Assembly: GCF_000264945.2 (NCBI RefSeq)
Contig: NZ_CP013070.1
Coordinates: 992,001 to 1,056,000 of the forward strand
Reading direction: 5' to 3'
Length of the DNA stretch: 64,000 nt
Source of the DNA: Sphingobium indicum B90A
GTDB taxonomy: Bacteria; Pseudomonadota; Alphaproteobacteria; Sphingomonadales; Sphingomonadaceae
Both the position numbers and the translations under genes were made by a program. Shown in pieces: positions 45,628 through 55,400 of the stretch; the first letter of the stretch is position 1, and each line of letters opens with the position of its first letter. The notes under the pieces are model-generated. The model had not been told where the DNA came from. It saw nothing but the letters and a program-made list of their open reading frames with translations, and did not search any database.

Positions 45628-46209
45628 ATGACCGACTATCCCGATGTCTCCATCATTCCCTTCAACGGCAAGACCCCGAAAATCCACCCCAGCGCCTTCA
45701 TCGCCCCCGGCTGCCGGATCATCGGCGACGTGGAGATCGGCCCCGACGTCAGCATCTGGTATAATTGCGTGATCCGCGCCGACGTGAACTTCATCCATAT
45801 CGGCGCGCGCACCAATATCCAGGACGGCACGGTGGTCCATTGCGACAGCCCCGGCGACCATATAGACGGCCGCCCATCCGAAGGCTGGCCGACGATCATC
45901 GGCGAGGATGTGCTGATCGGCCATATGGCGATGGTCCATGGCTGCGTGCTGAAGGACCGCGCCTTCGTCGGGCTGGGCGCCATCGTCATGAGCGGCTGCA
46001 CGGTGGAAAGCGACGCCATGCTGGCCGCAGGCGCGCTGCTCTCGCCGGGCAAGACGGTGCTGCACCGCCAGCTATGGGCGGGCCGCCCCGCCAAATATAT
46101 GCGCGACCTGTCCGACGAAGCGCTGATCGACATGCGCGAAGGCGTCGACCATTATGTCCACAATGGAAAGGCGCATAAGGGCGCGGTGAAGGCGGCGTCG
46201 TCGGATTGA
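45628..46209 (+). CDS. Gamma-carbonic anhydrase-like protein
   Basis: A 193-residue left-handed beta-helix protein with hexapeptide repeats (IHPSAFIAPGCRIIGDVEIGPDVSIWYNCVIRADVNFIHIG). Three metal-ligand histidines are suggested by GTVVHCD and IGHMAMVHGC. Members are trimeric; some are carbonic anhydrases, while many (YrdA/PaaY type) have unclear or thioesterase roles. The tail has a helical segment, DEALIDMREGVDHYVHNGKAHK. Probably in one transcript with hemB. Confidence 0.88.
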   Translation: MTDYPDVSIIPFNGKTPKIHPSAFIAPGCRIIGDVEIGPDVSIWYNCVIRADVNFIHIGARTNIQDGTVVHCDSPGDHIDGRPSEGWPTIIGEDVLIGHMAMVHGCVLKDRAFVGLGAIVMSGCTVESDAMLAAGALLSPGKTVLHRQLWAGRPAKYMRDLSDEALIDMREGVDHYVHNGKAHKGAVKAASSD

Positions 46210-46231
46210 GAACTTTTCCGAATTAAACCGG

Positions 46232-46257
46232 CGTGCTCCTGCCTTCGCAGGAGCACG
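46232..46257. repeat. Palindrome CGTGCTCCTGC-CTTC-GCAGGAGCACG
   Basis: A perfect 11-bp stem with loop CTTC between two convergent genes. Its core arms equal those of the repeat at 31440-31459. It may serve as a barrier to read-through, though no T run follows. Confidence 0.65.
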
Positions 46258-46275
46258 TCGCGTAAGTTCTATAGC

Positions 46276-46797
46276 CTAAGGCTGCGCCAACCGCCCCTTG
46301 AGCGCATCCAGCCGGTCATTCTGCCCATCGACAATCGCCAGCGCAGCCCCCCGCGCCGCATCGATGGCGTCGATCCCGCCGCTGACCTTGCCCTCGGCCA
46401 CCGCATTGCTGCGCTCCACATAGAGCACGTCCAGACTGGCCAAGGCCGACACGCTGCCGTTCCGCGCCGTTTCCAGCGCGCTCAGCGCCGTCTGCGCCGC
46501 CACCCAGGCCTCGCTAGAAACCGCCGACCCCGCCGCCGCCCGCGTAGCCCCGTCCGCCGCAGGCCAGGCCTGGTCGAACGCCGCGCCGCCCGCCTCGGCC
46601 TGCGCCTTCAGCCGGTCCACATCGCGGACCAGCTCCGGCTCCGGCGCGACCGGGGAGGGGGCGGGCGCCGCCTCGGCAATCGGCGCATCCTCTATCGCCC
46701 GCTTGGCGAGCGACGGATAGCCCTGAAAGGTGCTGGCGCAACCGGACAGGAACAGGATCAGGGAGGGAAGCAGCCGACGCGGGATCATCGCCCGCAT
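46276..46797 (-). CDS. Small lipoprotein of unknown function
   Basis: A 173-residue predicted lipoprotein. The signal MRAMIPRRLLPSLILFLSGC has a lipobox (FLSGC, cysteine at 20); ATG 46788 (MIPRRLL) is an alternative start. A proline/alanine linker (PIAEAAPAPSPVAPEPEL, about 38-55) leads to an alpha-helical, alanine-rich region with likely coiled coil (VDRLKAQAEAGGAAFDQ, LETARNGSVSALASLDVLYVERSNAVAEG). I do not recognise a family. It lies 28 bases after eda on the same strand and may be read through from the Entner-Doudoroff operon. Confidence 0.72.
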   Translation of the reverse strand: MRAMIPRRLLPSLILFLSGCASTFQGYPSLAKRAIEDAPIAEAAPAPSPVAPEPELVRDVDRLKAQAEAGGAAFDQAWPAADGATRAAAGSAVSSEAWVAAQTALSALETARNGSVSALASLDVLYVERSNAVAEGKVSGGIDAIDAARGAALAIVDGQNDRLDALKGRLAQP

Positions 46798-46825
46798 CTA
46801 GGATGGAGCGCGCCCGGACGCAAGA

Positions 46826-47446
46826 TCAGCGCGGCAACGCCGCCGCCGCCCTCGCCAAAGCCTCGATCCTCGCCGCGTCGACCGGCCCCTTGGGCACCAC
46901 CCAACTGCCGCCCACGCATTTGACGAAGGGTTCCGCCAGCCATTTGGGCGCGCTTTCCGCCGTGATCCCGCCGGTCGGGCAGAATCGCGCCATATGCAAG
47001 GGCGCCGCCAGCGCCTTCAACGCTGGCAGCCCGCCCGAAGTCTCTGCCGGGAAGAATTTGAAATGCGACAGCCCCATGTCCAGCCCGCGCATGATGTCGC
47101 CCGCCGTCGCCGTGCCCGGCAGGAACGGAATGCCCGCCGCGATCGCCGCCTTGCCCAAAGGCTCGGTCAGGCCGGGGCTGACGATGAAGCGCGCCCCGGC
47201 CGCCATCGCCGCGTCCAGTTGCCCGGGATTCAGCACCGTCCCCGCGCCGACCACCGCACCCTCGACCTGCGCCATCTCCCGGATCACGTCCAGCGCGGCG
47301 GGCGTCCGCAACGTCACCTCCAGCGCGGGCAGGCCGCCCTTCACAAGCGCCCGCGCAATCGGCAGCGCATCCTCGACCCGGTCGACCACCAGCACCGGGA
47401 TCACCGGCGCCAGTTGCATCACCCCTTCTAGACTCAGCGACATCAT
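46826..47446 (-). CDS. eda: 2-keto-3-deoxy-6-phosphogluconate aldolase
   Basis: KDPG aldolase, last step of the Entner-Doudoroff pathway, yielding pyruvate and glyceraldehyde 3-phosphate; 206 residues. PVIPVLVVDRVEDALPIARALVKGGLPALEVTLRTPAAL contains the catalytic glutamate (LEVTLRT), and LSHFKFFPAETSGG carries the Schiff-base lysine. FCPTGGITAE is the phosphate loop. The start overlaps the glk stop (TGATG). Final gene of zwf-edd-glk-eda. Confidence 0.95.
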   Translation of the reverse strand: MMSLSLEGVMQLAPVIPVLVVDRVEDALPIARALVKGGLPALEVTLRTPAALDVIREMAQVEGAVVGAGTVLNPGQLDAAMAAGARFIVSPGLTEPLGKAAIAAGIPFLPGTATAGDIMRGLDMGLSHFKFFPAETSGGLPALKALAAPLHMARFCPTGGITAESAPKWLAEPFVKCVGGSWVVPKGPVDAARIEALARAAAALPR

Positions 47447-48408
47447 CTCTTCTCCCGAAAGGCGGCGGCCGCGCCGTACAGCCCGATTTCGTCATGCAAA
47501 GCGAGCCGGATCGGCACCGCCTTCATCAGGCTCTCGAACCGCCCCTTGGCGGTGAAGCGCTGATGGAACCCGCTCTGCGGCAGCAAGGCCCGCATCCGCT
47601 GCGTCAGCCCGCCCGCCAGCACCACCGTGTGCGGTCCCTGCGCCAGCGCCAGATCGCCCGCGACCGACCCGTAGGACATGCAGAAACGATCGAACGCCGC
47701 CCGCGCGAATTCGTCGGTGCCGTCGATGGCCGCCTGCCACAATTCGGCATCCTCCATCAGCACGACCCGGTCATGGCCGATGGTCGCCATCGCCTTGTAG
47801 ATATTGTTGAGGCCCGGCCCCGACACGATCCGCTCCGTCGACACGCGCAGGAACTTGTCGCGCAGATAGGCGAGTATCTTCTCCTCAAGCGGATCGAGCG
47901 GCGCGAAGTCCAGATGCCCGCCCTCGGTCGCGATGACATGCGGCTCGCCATCGTCGAAGGCGATCATCGCCACGCCCAGCCCGGTGCCCGGCCCCAATAT
48001 CGTCACCCCGCCGTCACGCGGAAAGGGCCTGTCTTCCCCGAACAGCAGCGGCAGATTTTCCTTGGGCAGGCGCGCCACGGCATGGGCCACCGCCTCGAAA
48101 TCATTGACCAGCCGCAGATGCTTCAGCCCCAGTTCCTCGTCCAGCGCATCGGGCCGGATCACCCAGGCGCTGTTGGTCAGCTTGATCACCTCCCGCCCGA
48201 TGGCGGTGGCGAAGGCGATGGAGGCGGCATTGGGCAGCTTGCCCCCCTCATCTTCCACGAACGCGGCCCAGCAGGCCTGAAGGCTGGGATAATCGGCCAC
48301 CTTATATTTGCGCACCTTGCCCAAAGTCGGAACATTGCGCGCATCCAGTTTGGCGCGGGCGAAACGGGCATTGGTGCCGCCGATGTCGGCGGCGATGATC
48401 TCGGTCAT
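47443..48408 (-). CDS. glk: Glucokinase
   Basis: Bacterial Glk-type hexokinase, 321 residues from ATG 48408. The open frame extends ten residues further into the repeat region. N-terminal phosphate loop IIAADIGGTNARFARAK, catalytic aspartate in RLVNDFEAVAHA, ILGPGTGLGVAMIAF, glucose-binding ATEGGHLDFAP and C-terminal VVLAGGLTQRM are diagnostic. It phosphorylates glucose for Zwf. It is separated from edd by a 135-base gap that contains a long inverted repeat. Confidence 0.94.
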   Translation of the reverse strand: MTEIIAADIGGTNARFARAKLDARNVPTLGKVRKYKVADYPSLQACWAAFVEDEGGKLPNAASIAFATAIGREVIKLTNSAWVIRPDALDEELGLKHLRLVNDFEAVAHAVARLPKENLPLLFGEDRPFPRDGGVTILGPGTGLGVAMIAFDDGEPHVIATEGGHLDFAPLDPLEEKILAYLRDKFLRVSTERIVSGPGLNNIYKAMATIGHDRVVLMEDAELWQAAIDGTDEFARAAFDRFCMSYGSVAGDLALAQGPHTVVLAGGLTQRMRALLPQSGFHQRFTAKGRFESLMKAVPIRLALHDEIGLYGAAAAFREKR

Positions 48409-48433
48409 ATTTCGTGCCTTGAATATATCAGTC

Positions 48434-48520
48434 GTCATTCCCGCGAAGGCGGGAATCCATCTCCTGCCATCGCACCAACCGCCAGGTTTGGAGATGGATT
48501 CCCGCCTTCGCGGGAATGAC
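48434..48520. repeat. Inverted REP pair inside the edd-glk gap
   Basis: Two perfect 30-base inverted copies (48434-48463 and 48491-48520) begin GTCATTCCCGCGAAGGCGGG and end in a GATGGATT/AATCCATC segment. Each copy is itself a hairpin (TTCCCGC-GAAG-GCGGGAA). This is a BIME-like element inside an operon, where it could form a strong mRNA structure between edd and glk. Confidence 0.85.
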
Positions 48521-48542
48521 AGGTTCGTTCAGGCGCAACCCC

Positions 48543-50369
48543 TCACAGTTCGCTTTCCATCGCCGCCAGAATGGGCGAGGCGCCGCTCTCCGCCAGATCG
48601 CTATGATGCCGGAACAGCGCGAACAGTTCGCGCCCCGTATCATAGGGGGCAGGGGGAGCCGCCGGAACGTCCCGCGCCTCCCACTCCGCCGCGTCCACCA
48701 GCGCCGCGATCTCGCCCGTCTCCGCGCAGACCCGCACCATGTCGCCGTCGCGCAGCCTGCCGATAGGACCGCCGCCCAAAGCCTCAGGCGACAGATGGAT
48801 TGCCGCCGGCACCTTGCCCGAAGCCCCCGACATGCGCCCGTCCGTCACCAGCGCCACGCGGAACCCGCGATCCTGCAACACGCCCAGCGCCGGGGTCAGC
48901 TTGTGCAGTTCGGGCATGCCGTTCGCCCTCGGCCCCTGGAAGCGCACCACCACCACGACATCGCGCTCCAGTTCGCCCGCCTTGAACGCCCGCAGCACAT
49001 CGTCCTGATCGTGGAACACCGCCGCCGGAGCCTCGATGGTCCAGCGCTCCCTGTCGACTGCGCTCACCTTCATGACGCAGCGGCCCAGATTGCCGGACAG
49101 CAGCTTCATGCCGCCATCCGGGCTGAACGGACGGGCCACGGGCCGCAGGATGCTCTCATCCCGCGATTCCGGCACTTCCTTCCACGTCAGCGCCTCATTC
49201 TCCAGCACCGGCTCCTGCCCATAATCGGCCAGCCCCCGGCGGGCGACGGTCGGAATGTCGCCATGCAACAACCCGTTGCCCAGCAACTCCCGGATCACAT
49301 AGGAAATCCCGCCTGCCGCATGGAAATTGTTCACGTCGCCCGATCCGTTCGGGTAAACCCGCGCCAGCAACGGCACGACATCGGAAATCTCCGCGAAATC
49401 GGTCCAGTCGATGACGATACCCGCCGCCCGCGCAATGGCGGGCAGGTGGATCGCATGGTTGGTCGACCCGCCGGTCGCCATCAGGCCGATGATCGCGTTG
49501 ACGATGGCCTTCTCGTCGACGCAATGGCCCAGCGGCCGGTAATCGTCGCCGTTCCACCCGATGCGCGACAATTGATGCACCGCCGCCCGCGTCAATTCCT
49601 GCCGCAGCTTAGTGCCCGGATGCACGAAAGAGGCGGCGGGCATGTGCAGCCCCATCATCTCCATCATCATCTGGTTGCTGTTCGCCGTGCCGTAGAAGGT
49701 GCAGGTGCCCGCGCCATGATAGCTGGCGCTTTCGGACTCCAGCAATTCCTCCCGGCCCACCTTGCCCTCGGCATAAAGCTGGCGGATGCGCACCTTTTCC
49801 TTGTTCGCCAGCCCCGAAGGCATCGGCCCGGCGGGGATCAATATGGTCGGCAGATGCCCGAAGCGCAGCGCCCCGATCAGCAGCCCCGGCACGATCTTGT
49901 CGCAAATGCCCAGCAGCAGCGCGCCCTCGAACATCGCATGGGACAGGGCGATGGCCGTCGACAGCGCGATGGTGTCGCGGGAAAAGAGCGACAGGTCCAT
50001 GCCCGCCTGCCCCTGCGTCACCCCGTCGCACATGGCCGGAACGCCGCCCGCCACCTGCGCGGTGCAGCCGACCTCCCGCGCCGCCAGCTTGATCTGCTCC
50101 GGATAGCGGCCATAGGGCTGATGCGCCGACAGCATGTCGTTATAGGCGGTGACGATGCCGAAATTCATCGCTGCCCCGGCGCGGATGACAGCCTTGTCTT
50201 CGCCGCTCGCGGCGAAGCCGTGCGCCAGGTTCCCGCAGGAAAGCTGGTCGCGGTTGGTGCCCGCGTCCCGCCCGCGCTCGATCAGGCTCAGATATTTCAG
50301 GCGCGAGGCGGCGCTGCGCTTCACGATGCGTTCGGTGACCCTGGCGATCACCGGATGAAGATCAGTCAT
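48543..50369 (-). CDS. edd: 6-phosphogluconate dehydratase
   Basis: An iron-sulfur dehydratase of the IlvD/Edd family, 608 residues, that makes KDPG from 6-phosphogluconate. Cluster cysteines are expected in [26 protein letters not shown] and the [14 protein letters not shown] segment. [33 protein letters not shown] and [23 protein letters not shown] are typical. The start lies eight bases inside the end of zwf. A REP-like inverted repeat follows the stop before glk. Confidence 0.96.
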   Translation of the reverse strand: MTDLHPVIARVTERIVKRSAASRLKYLSLIERGRDAGTNRDQLSCGNLAHGFAASGEDKAVIRAGAAMNFGIVTAYNDMLSAHQPYGRYPEQIKLAAREVGCTAQVAGGVPAMCDGVTQGQAGMDLSLFSRDTIALSTAIALSHAMFEGALLLGICDKIVPGLLIGALRFGHLPTILIPAGPMPSGLANKEKVRIRQLYAEGKVGREELLESESASYHGAGTCTFYGTANSNQMMMEMMGLHMPAASFVHPGTKLRQELTRAAVHQLSRIGWNGDDYRPLGHCVDEKAIVNAIIGLMATGGSTNHAIHLPAIARAAGIVIDWTDFAEISDVVPLLARVYPNGSGDVNNFHAAGGISYVIRELLGNGLLHGDIPTVARRGLADYGQEPVLENEALTWKEVPESRDESILRPVARPFSPDGGMKLLSGNLGRCVMKVSAVDRERWTIEAPAAVFHDQDDVLRAFKAGELERDVVVVVRFQGPRANGMPELHKLTPALGVLQDRGFRVALVTDGRMSGASGKVPAAIHLSPEALGGGPIGRLRDGDMVRVCAETGEIAALVDAAEWEARDVPAAPPAPYDTGRELFALFRHHSDLAESGASPILAAMESEL

Positions 50370-51822
50370 TCCAGCTTGCTCCGTCTCTTTCGATCAGGGC
50401 AATGGCTGAGGACGGCCCCCAGTTCCCCGAAGAATAGGGCGAAGGCTTCACGCCCGCCTCCTTCCACCCGTCGATGATCGAATCGATCCAGGTCCATTGC
50501 GCCTCCACCTCGTCCCGCCGCACGAACAGGGTGGCGTCGCCCGCCAGCAGGTCCAGGATCAGCCGTTCATAGGCGATCCGGCGGCGCTGCCCGGCGAAGG
50601 CGGCGGTCAGCGACACGTCCAGCGTCACCTCCTCCAGATGCACCTCGCGCTCCAGCCCCGGCCTTTTGCTCATGATCAGCAGGCGGATATATTCCTCCGG
50701 CTGCAAGCGGATGATCAGGGTGTTCGGCTCCAGCCCGGACCCGCCGTTGCGGCCGAAAATGGAATGGCGCACCGGCTTGAACTGGATCAATATCTCCGAC
50801 TGGCGCGCGGGCAGCCGCTTGCCGGTCCGCAGATAGAAGGGCACGCCCTGCCAGCGCCAATTGTCGATATGGGCCTTCAGCGCCACGAAGGTTTCGGTTT
50901 CGGACGGCTTGCCCAGTTCGTCGGCATAGCCGGTGACGATCTGCCCGCCGACCGCGCCGGGCGTATACTGCCCGCGCACGCTATGGGTTTTCACCGTCTC
51001 CGCCGTCATCGGGCGCAGCGAACGCAACGCCTTCACCTTCTCGTCGCGCACAGACGTCGGGTCCATGCGGGCGGGCGGCTCCATGGCGATGATCGACAAT
51101 ATTTGCAGCACATGGTTCTGCACCATGTCGCGCAGCGCGCCGACCCCGTCATAATAGGAAACCCGGCCCTCCAGCCCCACCGTCTCTCCCACGGTGATCT
51201 GCACATGGTCGATGGCGGTGGCGTTCCACAGCGGTTCGAACATCACATTGCCGAAACGCAGCGCCAGCAGGTTCTGGACCGTTTCCTTGCCCAGATAATG
51301 GTCGACGCGGAAAATCTGCTCCTCCGCGAACAGGGCGCCGATGCCGTCATTCACTTCTTTGGAGGAGGCCAGATCCTTGCCGATCGGCTTTTCCATCGCG
51401 ATTCGCGTCTTCGGCGTGATCAGCCCCGCCTCGGCCAGCCCCTGCGCGGTCGGCGCGAAGAGGGAAGGGGGCGTCGACAGATAGACGGACACGCCCTTGT
51501 CCAGCCGCCCGTCCAGCCGCTCGCCCAGCGCCTTGAACTGCGCGGCATTGCCCGCCTCCACCGGCTGATAGACGATGATGGCGCGCAGCCGCTCCGCAAT
51601 CTCCGCATCATAACGGTCGGCCGCCAAAAATTTCCGCAGCGCCTTGTCGATGTCGGCGCGAAATTCTTCGTCGGTGAATTCCGACCGCCCCGACGCGATG
51701 ATCAGGAAATCGTCCGGCAACAGCCCGTCGGCCAGCAGATTGTAGAGCGAAGGAAAGATCATCCTGTGCGCCAGGTCGCCGGTGGCGCCGAACAACAGGA
51801 ACGTGGCAGACGGCTCGGTCAA
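50362..51822 (-). CDS. zwf: Glucose-6-phosphate 1-dehydrogenase
   Basis: NADP-linked first enzyme of the hexose-phosphate route, 486 residues. The nucleotide fold is [22 protein letters not shown] (8-29) and the active-site signature is [16 protein letters not shown] with the catalytic histidine. [16 protein letters not shown] is a later family block. It is the first gene of the zwf-edd-glk-eda operon. The 180-base gap to tRNA-Leu holds its promoter, but no clear -35/-10 pair was decided. Confidence 0.96.
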   Translation of the reverse strand: MTEPSATFLLFGATGDLAHRMIFPSLYNLLADGLLPDDFLIIASGRSEFTDEEFRADIDKALRKFLAADRYDAEIAERLRAIIVYQPVEAGNAAQFKALGERLDGRLDKGVSVYLSTPPSLFAPTAQGLAEAGLITPKTRIAMEKPIGKDLASSKEVNDGIGALFAEEQIFRVDHYLGKETVQNLLALRFGNVMFEPLWNATAIDHVQITVGETVGLEGRVSYYDGVGALRDMVQNHVLQILSIIAMEPPARMDPTSVRDEKVKALRSLRPMTAETVKTHSVRGQYTPGAVGGQIVTGYADELGKPSETETFVALKAHIDNWRWQGVPFYLRTGKRLPARQSEILIQFKPVRHSIFGRNGGSGLEPNTLIIRLQPEEYIRLLIMSKRPGLEREVHLEEVTLDVSLTAAFAGQRRRIAYERLILDLLAGDATLFVRRDEVEAQWTWIDSIIDGWKEAGVKPSPYSSGNWGPSSAIALIERDGASWND

Positions 51823-52006
51823 AGGATACCCCTTTTCCGTTTGGTGTTTTCAGGTCTGCACGAAGCCGCCCTTATAGCCTGCGGCCCTCGTTACGCAAGC
51901 AGGCTATCGCCGCGACATTCATCTCGCAACCGCGAGAGGGCGGAAGCGTTGATTTTTGGCTGGACGCTGGCCGCCGATTTTGCCATTTGGCGCACGGCCA
52001 TGACAT

Positions 52007-52091
52007 GCGGGCGTGGTGAAACTGGTAGACGCGCCGGACTCAAAATCCGGTTCCGAAAGGAGTGTCGGTTCGATTCCGACCGCCCGCACCA
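52007..52091 (+). tRNA. tRNA-Leu (CAA)
   Basis: An 85-base class II tRNA. The acceptor stem GCGGGCG pairs with CGCCCGC, and the CCA is encoded. The anticodon stem CCGGA/TCCGG encloses CTCAAAA with anticodon CAA, and there is a long variable arm (TTCCGAAAGGAGT). The T arm is CGGTTCGATTCCG. There is no sign of an integrated element at its 3' end. Confidence 0.96.
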
Positions 52092-52177
52092 TCCCTTTCG
52101 ATCATCCGCATCGAAGGGCCTGCCTGATGCGGCTTTCCATCCTTCCGCTTGACCGATTTCTGCCTTGATCGTGCCGG

Positions 52178-53320
52178 TCAATCGCTTGTCGCGCCCTGCT
52201 GCCCGAACCAAGGGATCATCCGGGCGATGGCATCCTCCACCCGGTCGGTGGAGACCGCGAAGCTGAAACGGATGTGCCGGTGCCCGTCGACCGGATCGAA
52301 ATCGATTCCCGGCGCCGTGGCCACGCCGGTTTCGCGCAGCAGTTTGCGGCAAAAGGCCAGGCTGTCATCGGTCAGATGGCCGACATCCGCATAGATGTAG
52401 AAGGCGCCGTCGGGCGGCGCGATCTCCTTCAGTCCCAAGGCGGGCAGGGCGGCCAGCAGCAGTTCCCGGTTGCGCCGGTAGGTGGCGACATGCCCCTCCA
52501 GCTCATCGATGCAGTCGAACGCCTTCAACCCCGCATGCTGCGCCAGGGAAGGCGGCGTCAGGAACAGGTTGCCCATGCGCGCCCGCGCCGTTTCGATCAG
52601 GTCCGGCGGAAAGACCACCCAGCCCAGCCGCCAGCCGGCCATGGAAAAATATTTGGAAAAGCTGTTCACGACGACGGCGTCCGGCGCGAATTCCAGCATC
52701 GACCGCGCCGGCTCGCCATAGCTCAGCCCGTGATAGATCTCGTCCGACACGATCCGAATATTTCGCGTCCGGCAAACCTGCGCGATATGCGCCATTTCCT
52801 CTGCGGGAATGATGGTTCCCGTGGGATTGGCGGGGCTGGCGATGATCGCGCCATCGGGCGCCGGGTCCAGCGCCTCCAGCGCCGCCGCCCCGATCTGGTA
52901 CCGCTCGGCCGGCCCGCAACCGATCTCCACCGGCTCCAGATAGAGCGCCTTCAACGTGTTGCGATAGGCGACATAGCCCGGCCGCGCCGTCGCCACCCGC
53001 GCTCCTGGCGCGAACAGGCCGCTCAGCGCCAGCACCAACCCCGGCGAAGCCCCGCAGGTGAGCAATATCTGCTCCGCCTCCACCGCCACGCCATAGCGTT
53101 CCCGATAATGCAGCGCGATCCGCTCCTTGAGCGCCGGGCTTTCCCAATAGCCCATCGGGTCGCGGTCCAGCACCGCATGGGCCTCCGCAATGGCGGCGGA
53201 CGGGGCCCCGGTCGAAGGCTGGCCGAACTCCATATGCAGGATGGACCGCCCCTCCGCCTCCAGCCTGTGGGCTTCCCGGCTGATAGCGATGGCGTGAAAA
53301 GGATCGATATTGGCAACCAT
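52178..53320 (-). CDS. PLP-dependent class I/II aminotransferase
   Basis: A fold-type I aminotransferase, 380 residues, of the aspartate-aminotransferase-like group. ILHMEFGQPSTGAPS, CGASPGLVLALSGLFAPG, ASPANPTGTII and SDEIYHGLSYG build the cofactor pocket. The PLP lysine is in VVNSFSKYFSMAGWRLGWVVFP, and the substrate-carboxylate arginine is probably in HIRFSFA. The amino donor is not predictable. It is divergent from a small membrane protein, with 54 bases between starts. Confidence 0.86.
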   Translation of the reverse strand: MVANIDPFHAIAISREAHRLEAEGRSILHMEFGQPSTGAPSAAIAEAHAVLDRDPMGYWESPALKERIALHYRERYGVAVEAEQILLTCGASPGLVLALSGLFAPGARVATARPGYVAYRNTLKALYLEPVEIGCGPAERYQIGAAALEALDPAPDGAIIASPANPTGTIIPAEEMAHIAQVCRTRNIRIVSDEIYHGLSYGEPARSMLEFAPDAVVVNSFSKYFSMAGWRLGWVVFPPDLIETARARMGNLFLTPPSLAQHAGLKAFDCIDELEGHVATYRRNRELLLAALPALGLKEIAPPDGAFYIYADVGHLTDDSLAFCRKLLRETGVATAPGIDFDPVDGHRHIRFSFAVSTDRVEDAIARMIPWFGQQGATSD

Positions 53321-53374
53321 GCGCCGCCTCTTACCCGCCCCGCAACCTTGTCACAATTGCCGCGTTGGACGTGG

Positions 53375-53638
53375 GTGAACGAAACCATCCTCGACGCCCT
53401 GCAATATTATGGCGCCGCCGCCGCGACCGTCGCCGCCCTCATCGTCTCGCTGAACCTGGGCCGCCGCATCACCGGCTGGGCGTTCATACTGTTCGTGACT
53501 TCCTCGATAGCCCTGATCGCCTGGGGTTTCCTGTCCGAAGACAGCGAAGGCATCGGCTTTCAGAATATAGCCCTGCTCGGCATCAACCTGGTCGGCGTCT
53601 GGCGCTATCTCTTCTCAAAGCACAAGCCGCGCGACTGA
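53375..53638 (+). CDS. Small membrane protein of unknown function
   Basis: An 87-residue protein from GTG 53375 (MNETILDALQYYGAAAATV). The longer open frame upstream is antisense to the aminotransferase. Three hydrophobic stretches (AAAATVAALIVSLNL, WAFILFVTSSIALIAWGFL and IALLGINLVGVWRYLF) suggest three membrane passes with short polar loops. The ending SKHKPRD is positively charged and probably cytoplasmic. I do not recognise the family. It converges on pgl with two bases between the stops. Confidence 0.68.
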   Translation: MNETILDALQYYGAAAATVAALIVSLNLGRRITGWAFILFVTSSIALIAWGFLSEDSEGIGFQNIALLGINLVGVWRYLFSKHKPRD

Positions 53639-53640
53639 AC

Positions 53641-54329
53641 CTATTCCGAAATCCACACCTCCACCGACACCCCATGCTGGCAAAGCGCCACCCGGACCGG
53701 CAATTCCTCCACCGGTCCTCCCGCCAAAGCCCGGTCATAAACCGCCTTCTTCGCCGCCCCCCGATCTGCAAAAATATATGACGGCTCGCCAATATCGCCG
53801 CGGCGCTCATCGACATGCGCTGGTGCGGCGCGGCGGGCGGCGTCACCGCCAGCGTCAAGGCCCCGGTCGAAAGCCCCTCGGCCAGTTCCGCAGCCCCCGG
53901 AAACAGCGAAGCGGTATGCCCATCCTCCCCCATGCCCAGCAGCACGATGTCCAGCGGCCAGGGCAGGGCGGCAAAGGCCGCCTCGCATTCCGCCTGCCCG
54001 GCATAGGCGTCCACCGCCTTATTCTTCATCGGCACGAAGCGCGCCGCCGCCGCCTTCCCCTGCAACAAGGTCTCGCGCACCAGCCGCTCATTGCTGTCTG
54101 CATGGTCCGGCGCGACCCAACGCTCATCGACCAGCGTCACGATCACCTTGTCCCAATCCAGCGCCGCGCCCGCCAGAGCCTCCAGCACCGGCCTCGGCGA
54201 CCGCCCGCCCGACAGGGCGATGGCCGCCACCCCCCGCTGCGCGATGGCGTCGCCCAATATCATGGCGATCCGCCGCGCCATGTCCGCCGCCGCCAGCGCC
54301 CCATCTACGAAAAGATGTTCGGTCGGCAT
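53641..54329 (-). pseudogene. pgl: 6-phosphogluconolactonase with an apparent frameshift
   Basis: Hydrolyses 6-phosphogluconolactone between Zwf and Edd. From ATG 54329 the frame gives MPTEHLFVDGALAAADMARR, IALSGGRSPRPVLEALA, VTLVDERWVAPDHADSNERL and LLGMGEDGHTASLFPGA, all diagnostic, up to ASRHIFLQIGG. The expected C-terminus (AAKKAVYDRALAGGPVEELPVRVALCQHGVSVEVWISE, stop at 53641) continues in a different frame. The switch is at a run of six C (53757-53762); one extra base would restore a full-length protein of about 229 residues. Otherwise the product has about 64 foreign residues. Sequencing error or a real mutation are both possible. It follows galE by four bases. Confidence 0.85.
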
Positions 54330-54333
54330 GGCG

Positions 54334-55353
54334 TCACTCCCCCCGGATCTCCGTCAGCCTGCGCTCCCAGGCCAGGGCATGGGTCACGATCTGGTCCAGA
54401 TCGGCATATTGCGGCTTCCACGGAAATTCGGCCATGATCGCCCGATTGTCGGAGATCAGCGCGTCCGGATCGCCCGCGCGCCGCCCCTCCATCCGCCGGT
54501 CGATCTTCAGGTTCGTCACCCGGTCCACGGCATCCAGCACCTCCAGCACCGAAAAACCGCGTCCATAGCCGCAATTGAGCAGGTAATTCTGCTCCGGCCG
54601 GGCCATCAGGGCCTCCAGCGCCAGCACATGCGCCGCCGCCAGATCGGTGACATGGATATAGTCGCGCACCCCGGTCCCGTCCGGCGTGTCGAAATCCGTC
54701 CCGAACACCGAAACATGGCTCCGCTTGCCCAGCGCCGCTTCCACCGCCACCTTGATCAGATGGGTCGCGCCCGCCGTCGACTGCCCGGTCCGCCCCGCCG
54801 GGTCGGCCCCGGCGACGTTGAAATAACGCAGCGCGCAGAAGTTCATCGCATGCGCCGCGCTGACGTCGCGCAGCATATATTCGGTCATCAGCTTCGACAT
54901 GCCATAGGGATTGATCGGCCGCTGCGGCGTCGTTTCCCTGACCGGACTTTCCTCCGGAATCCCATAGGTCGCCGCCGTCGAGGAAAAGATGAAATGCGGC
55001 ACGCCCACCGTCACGACGCTTTCGATCAGGTCGCGGGTCTTGGCGCTGTTGTTATGATAATATTTCAGCGGATTTTCGACCGATTCCGGCACCACGACCG
55101 ATCCGGCGAAATGCATCACCGCCTTCACGCCATGGTCGCGCAAAGTCCGCTGCACCAGCGGCTGGTCGGAAATATCCCCCTGAACGAAGGCCACATCATC
55201 AGGCACCGCCCAGCGGAAACCCGTCACCAGATTGTCGATCACCACGACGCCATAACCCGCGTCGCGCAGCGCCAACACGGCATGGCTGCCAATATAGCCG
55301 GCCCCGCCCGTGACCAGAACCGTCGGCCGAGGGCCAGCAAAAGCGTCGCTCAT
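54334..55353 (-). CDS. galE: UDP-glucose 4-epimerase
   Basis: A short-chain epimerase interconverting UDP-glucose and UDP-galactose, 339 residues from ATG 55353. The Rossmann motif is VLVTGGAGYIGSHAVLAL (13-30). Ser/Thr and the catalytic Tyr-Lys follow in FIFSSTAATYGIPEESPV and NPYGMSKLMTEYML. LRYFNVAGADPAGRTGQ and GTGVRDYIHVTDLAAAH are GalE-specific blocks. It supplies sugar nucleotides for glycolipid or exopolysaccharide. The pgl gene lies four bases downstream. Confidence 0.94.
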   Translation of the reverse strand: MSDAFAGPRPTVLVTGGAGYIGSHAVLALRDAGYGVVVIDNLVTGFRWAVPDDVAFVQGDISDQPLVQRTLRDHGVKAVMHFAGSVVVPESVENPLKYYHNNSAKTRDLIESVVTVGVPHFIFSSTAATYGIPEESPVRETTPQRPINPYGMSKLMTEYMLRDVSAAHAMNFCALRYFNVAGADPAGRTGQSTAGATHLIKVAVEAALGKRSHVSVFGTDFDTPDGTGVRDYIHVTDLAAAHVLALEALMARPEQNYLLNCGYGRGFSVLEVLDAVDRVTNLKIDRRMEGRRAGDPDALISDNRAIMAEFPWKPQYADLDQIVTHALAWERRLTEIRGE

Positions 55354-55400
55354 AAACTGAAGGTCTCCCGATAGATCAGGGCCGCTGTTTTCCCTCAACC

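Noticed and set aside
46785..47495. Second frame over eda on the minus strand
   Set aside because: Glycine/arginine-rich shadow of eda; the eda frame carries the catalytic Glu and Lys.
48434..48520. Possible CRISPR-like repeats
   Set aside because: Only two copies, in inverted orientation and each self-palindromic, with a single spacer. This is a REP/BIME layout, not a CRISPR array. No cas genes are present.
53757..53762. Programmed frameshift in pgl
   Set aside because: A six-C run could allow slippage, but no stimulatory structure or family precedent was seen. Sequencing error or simple mutation is more likely.
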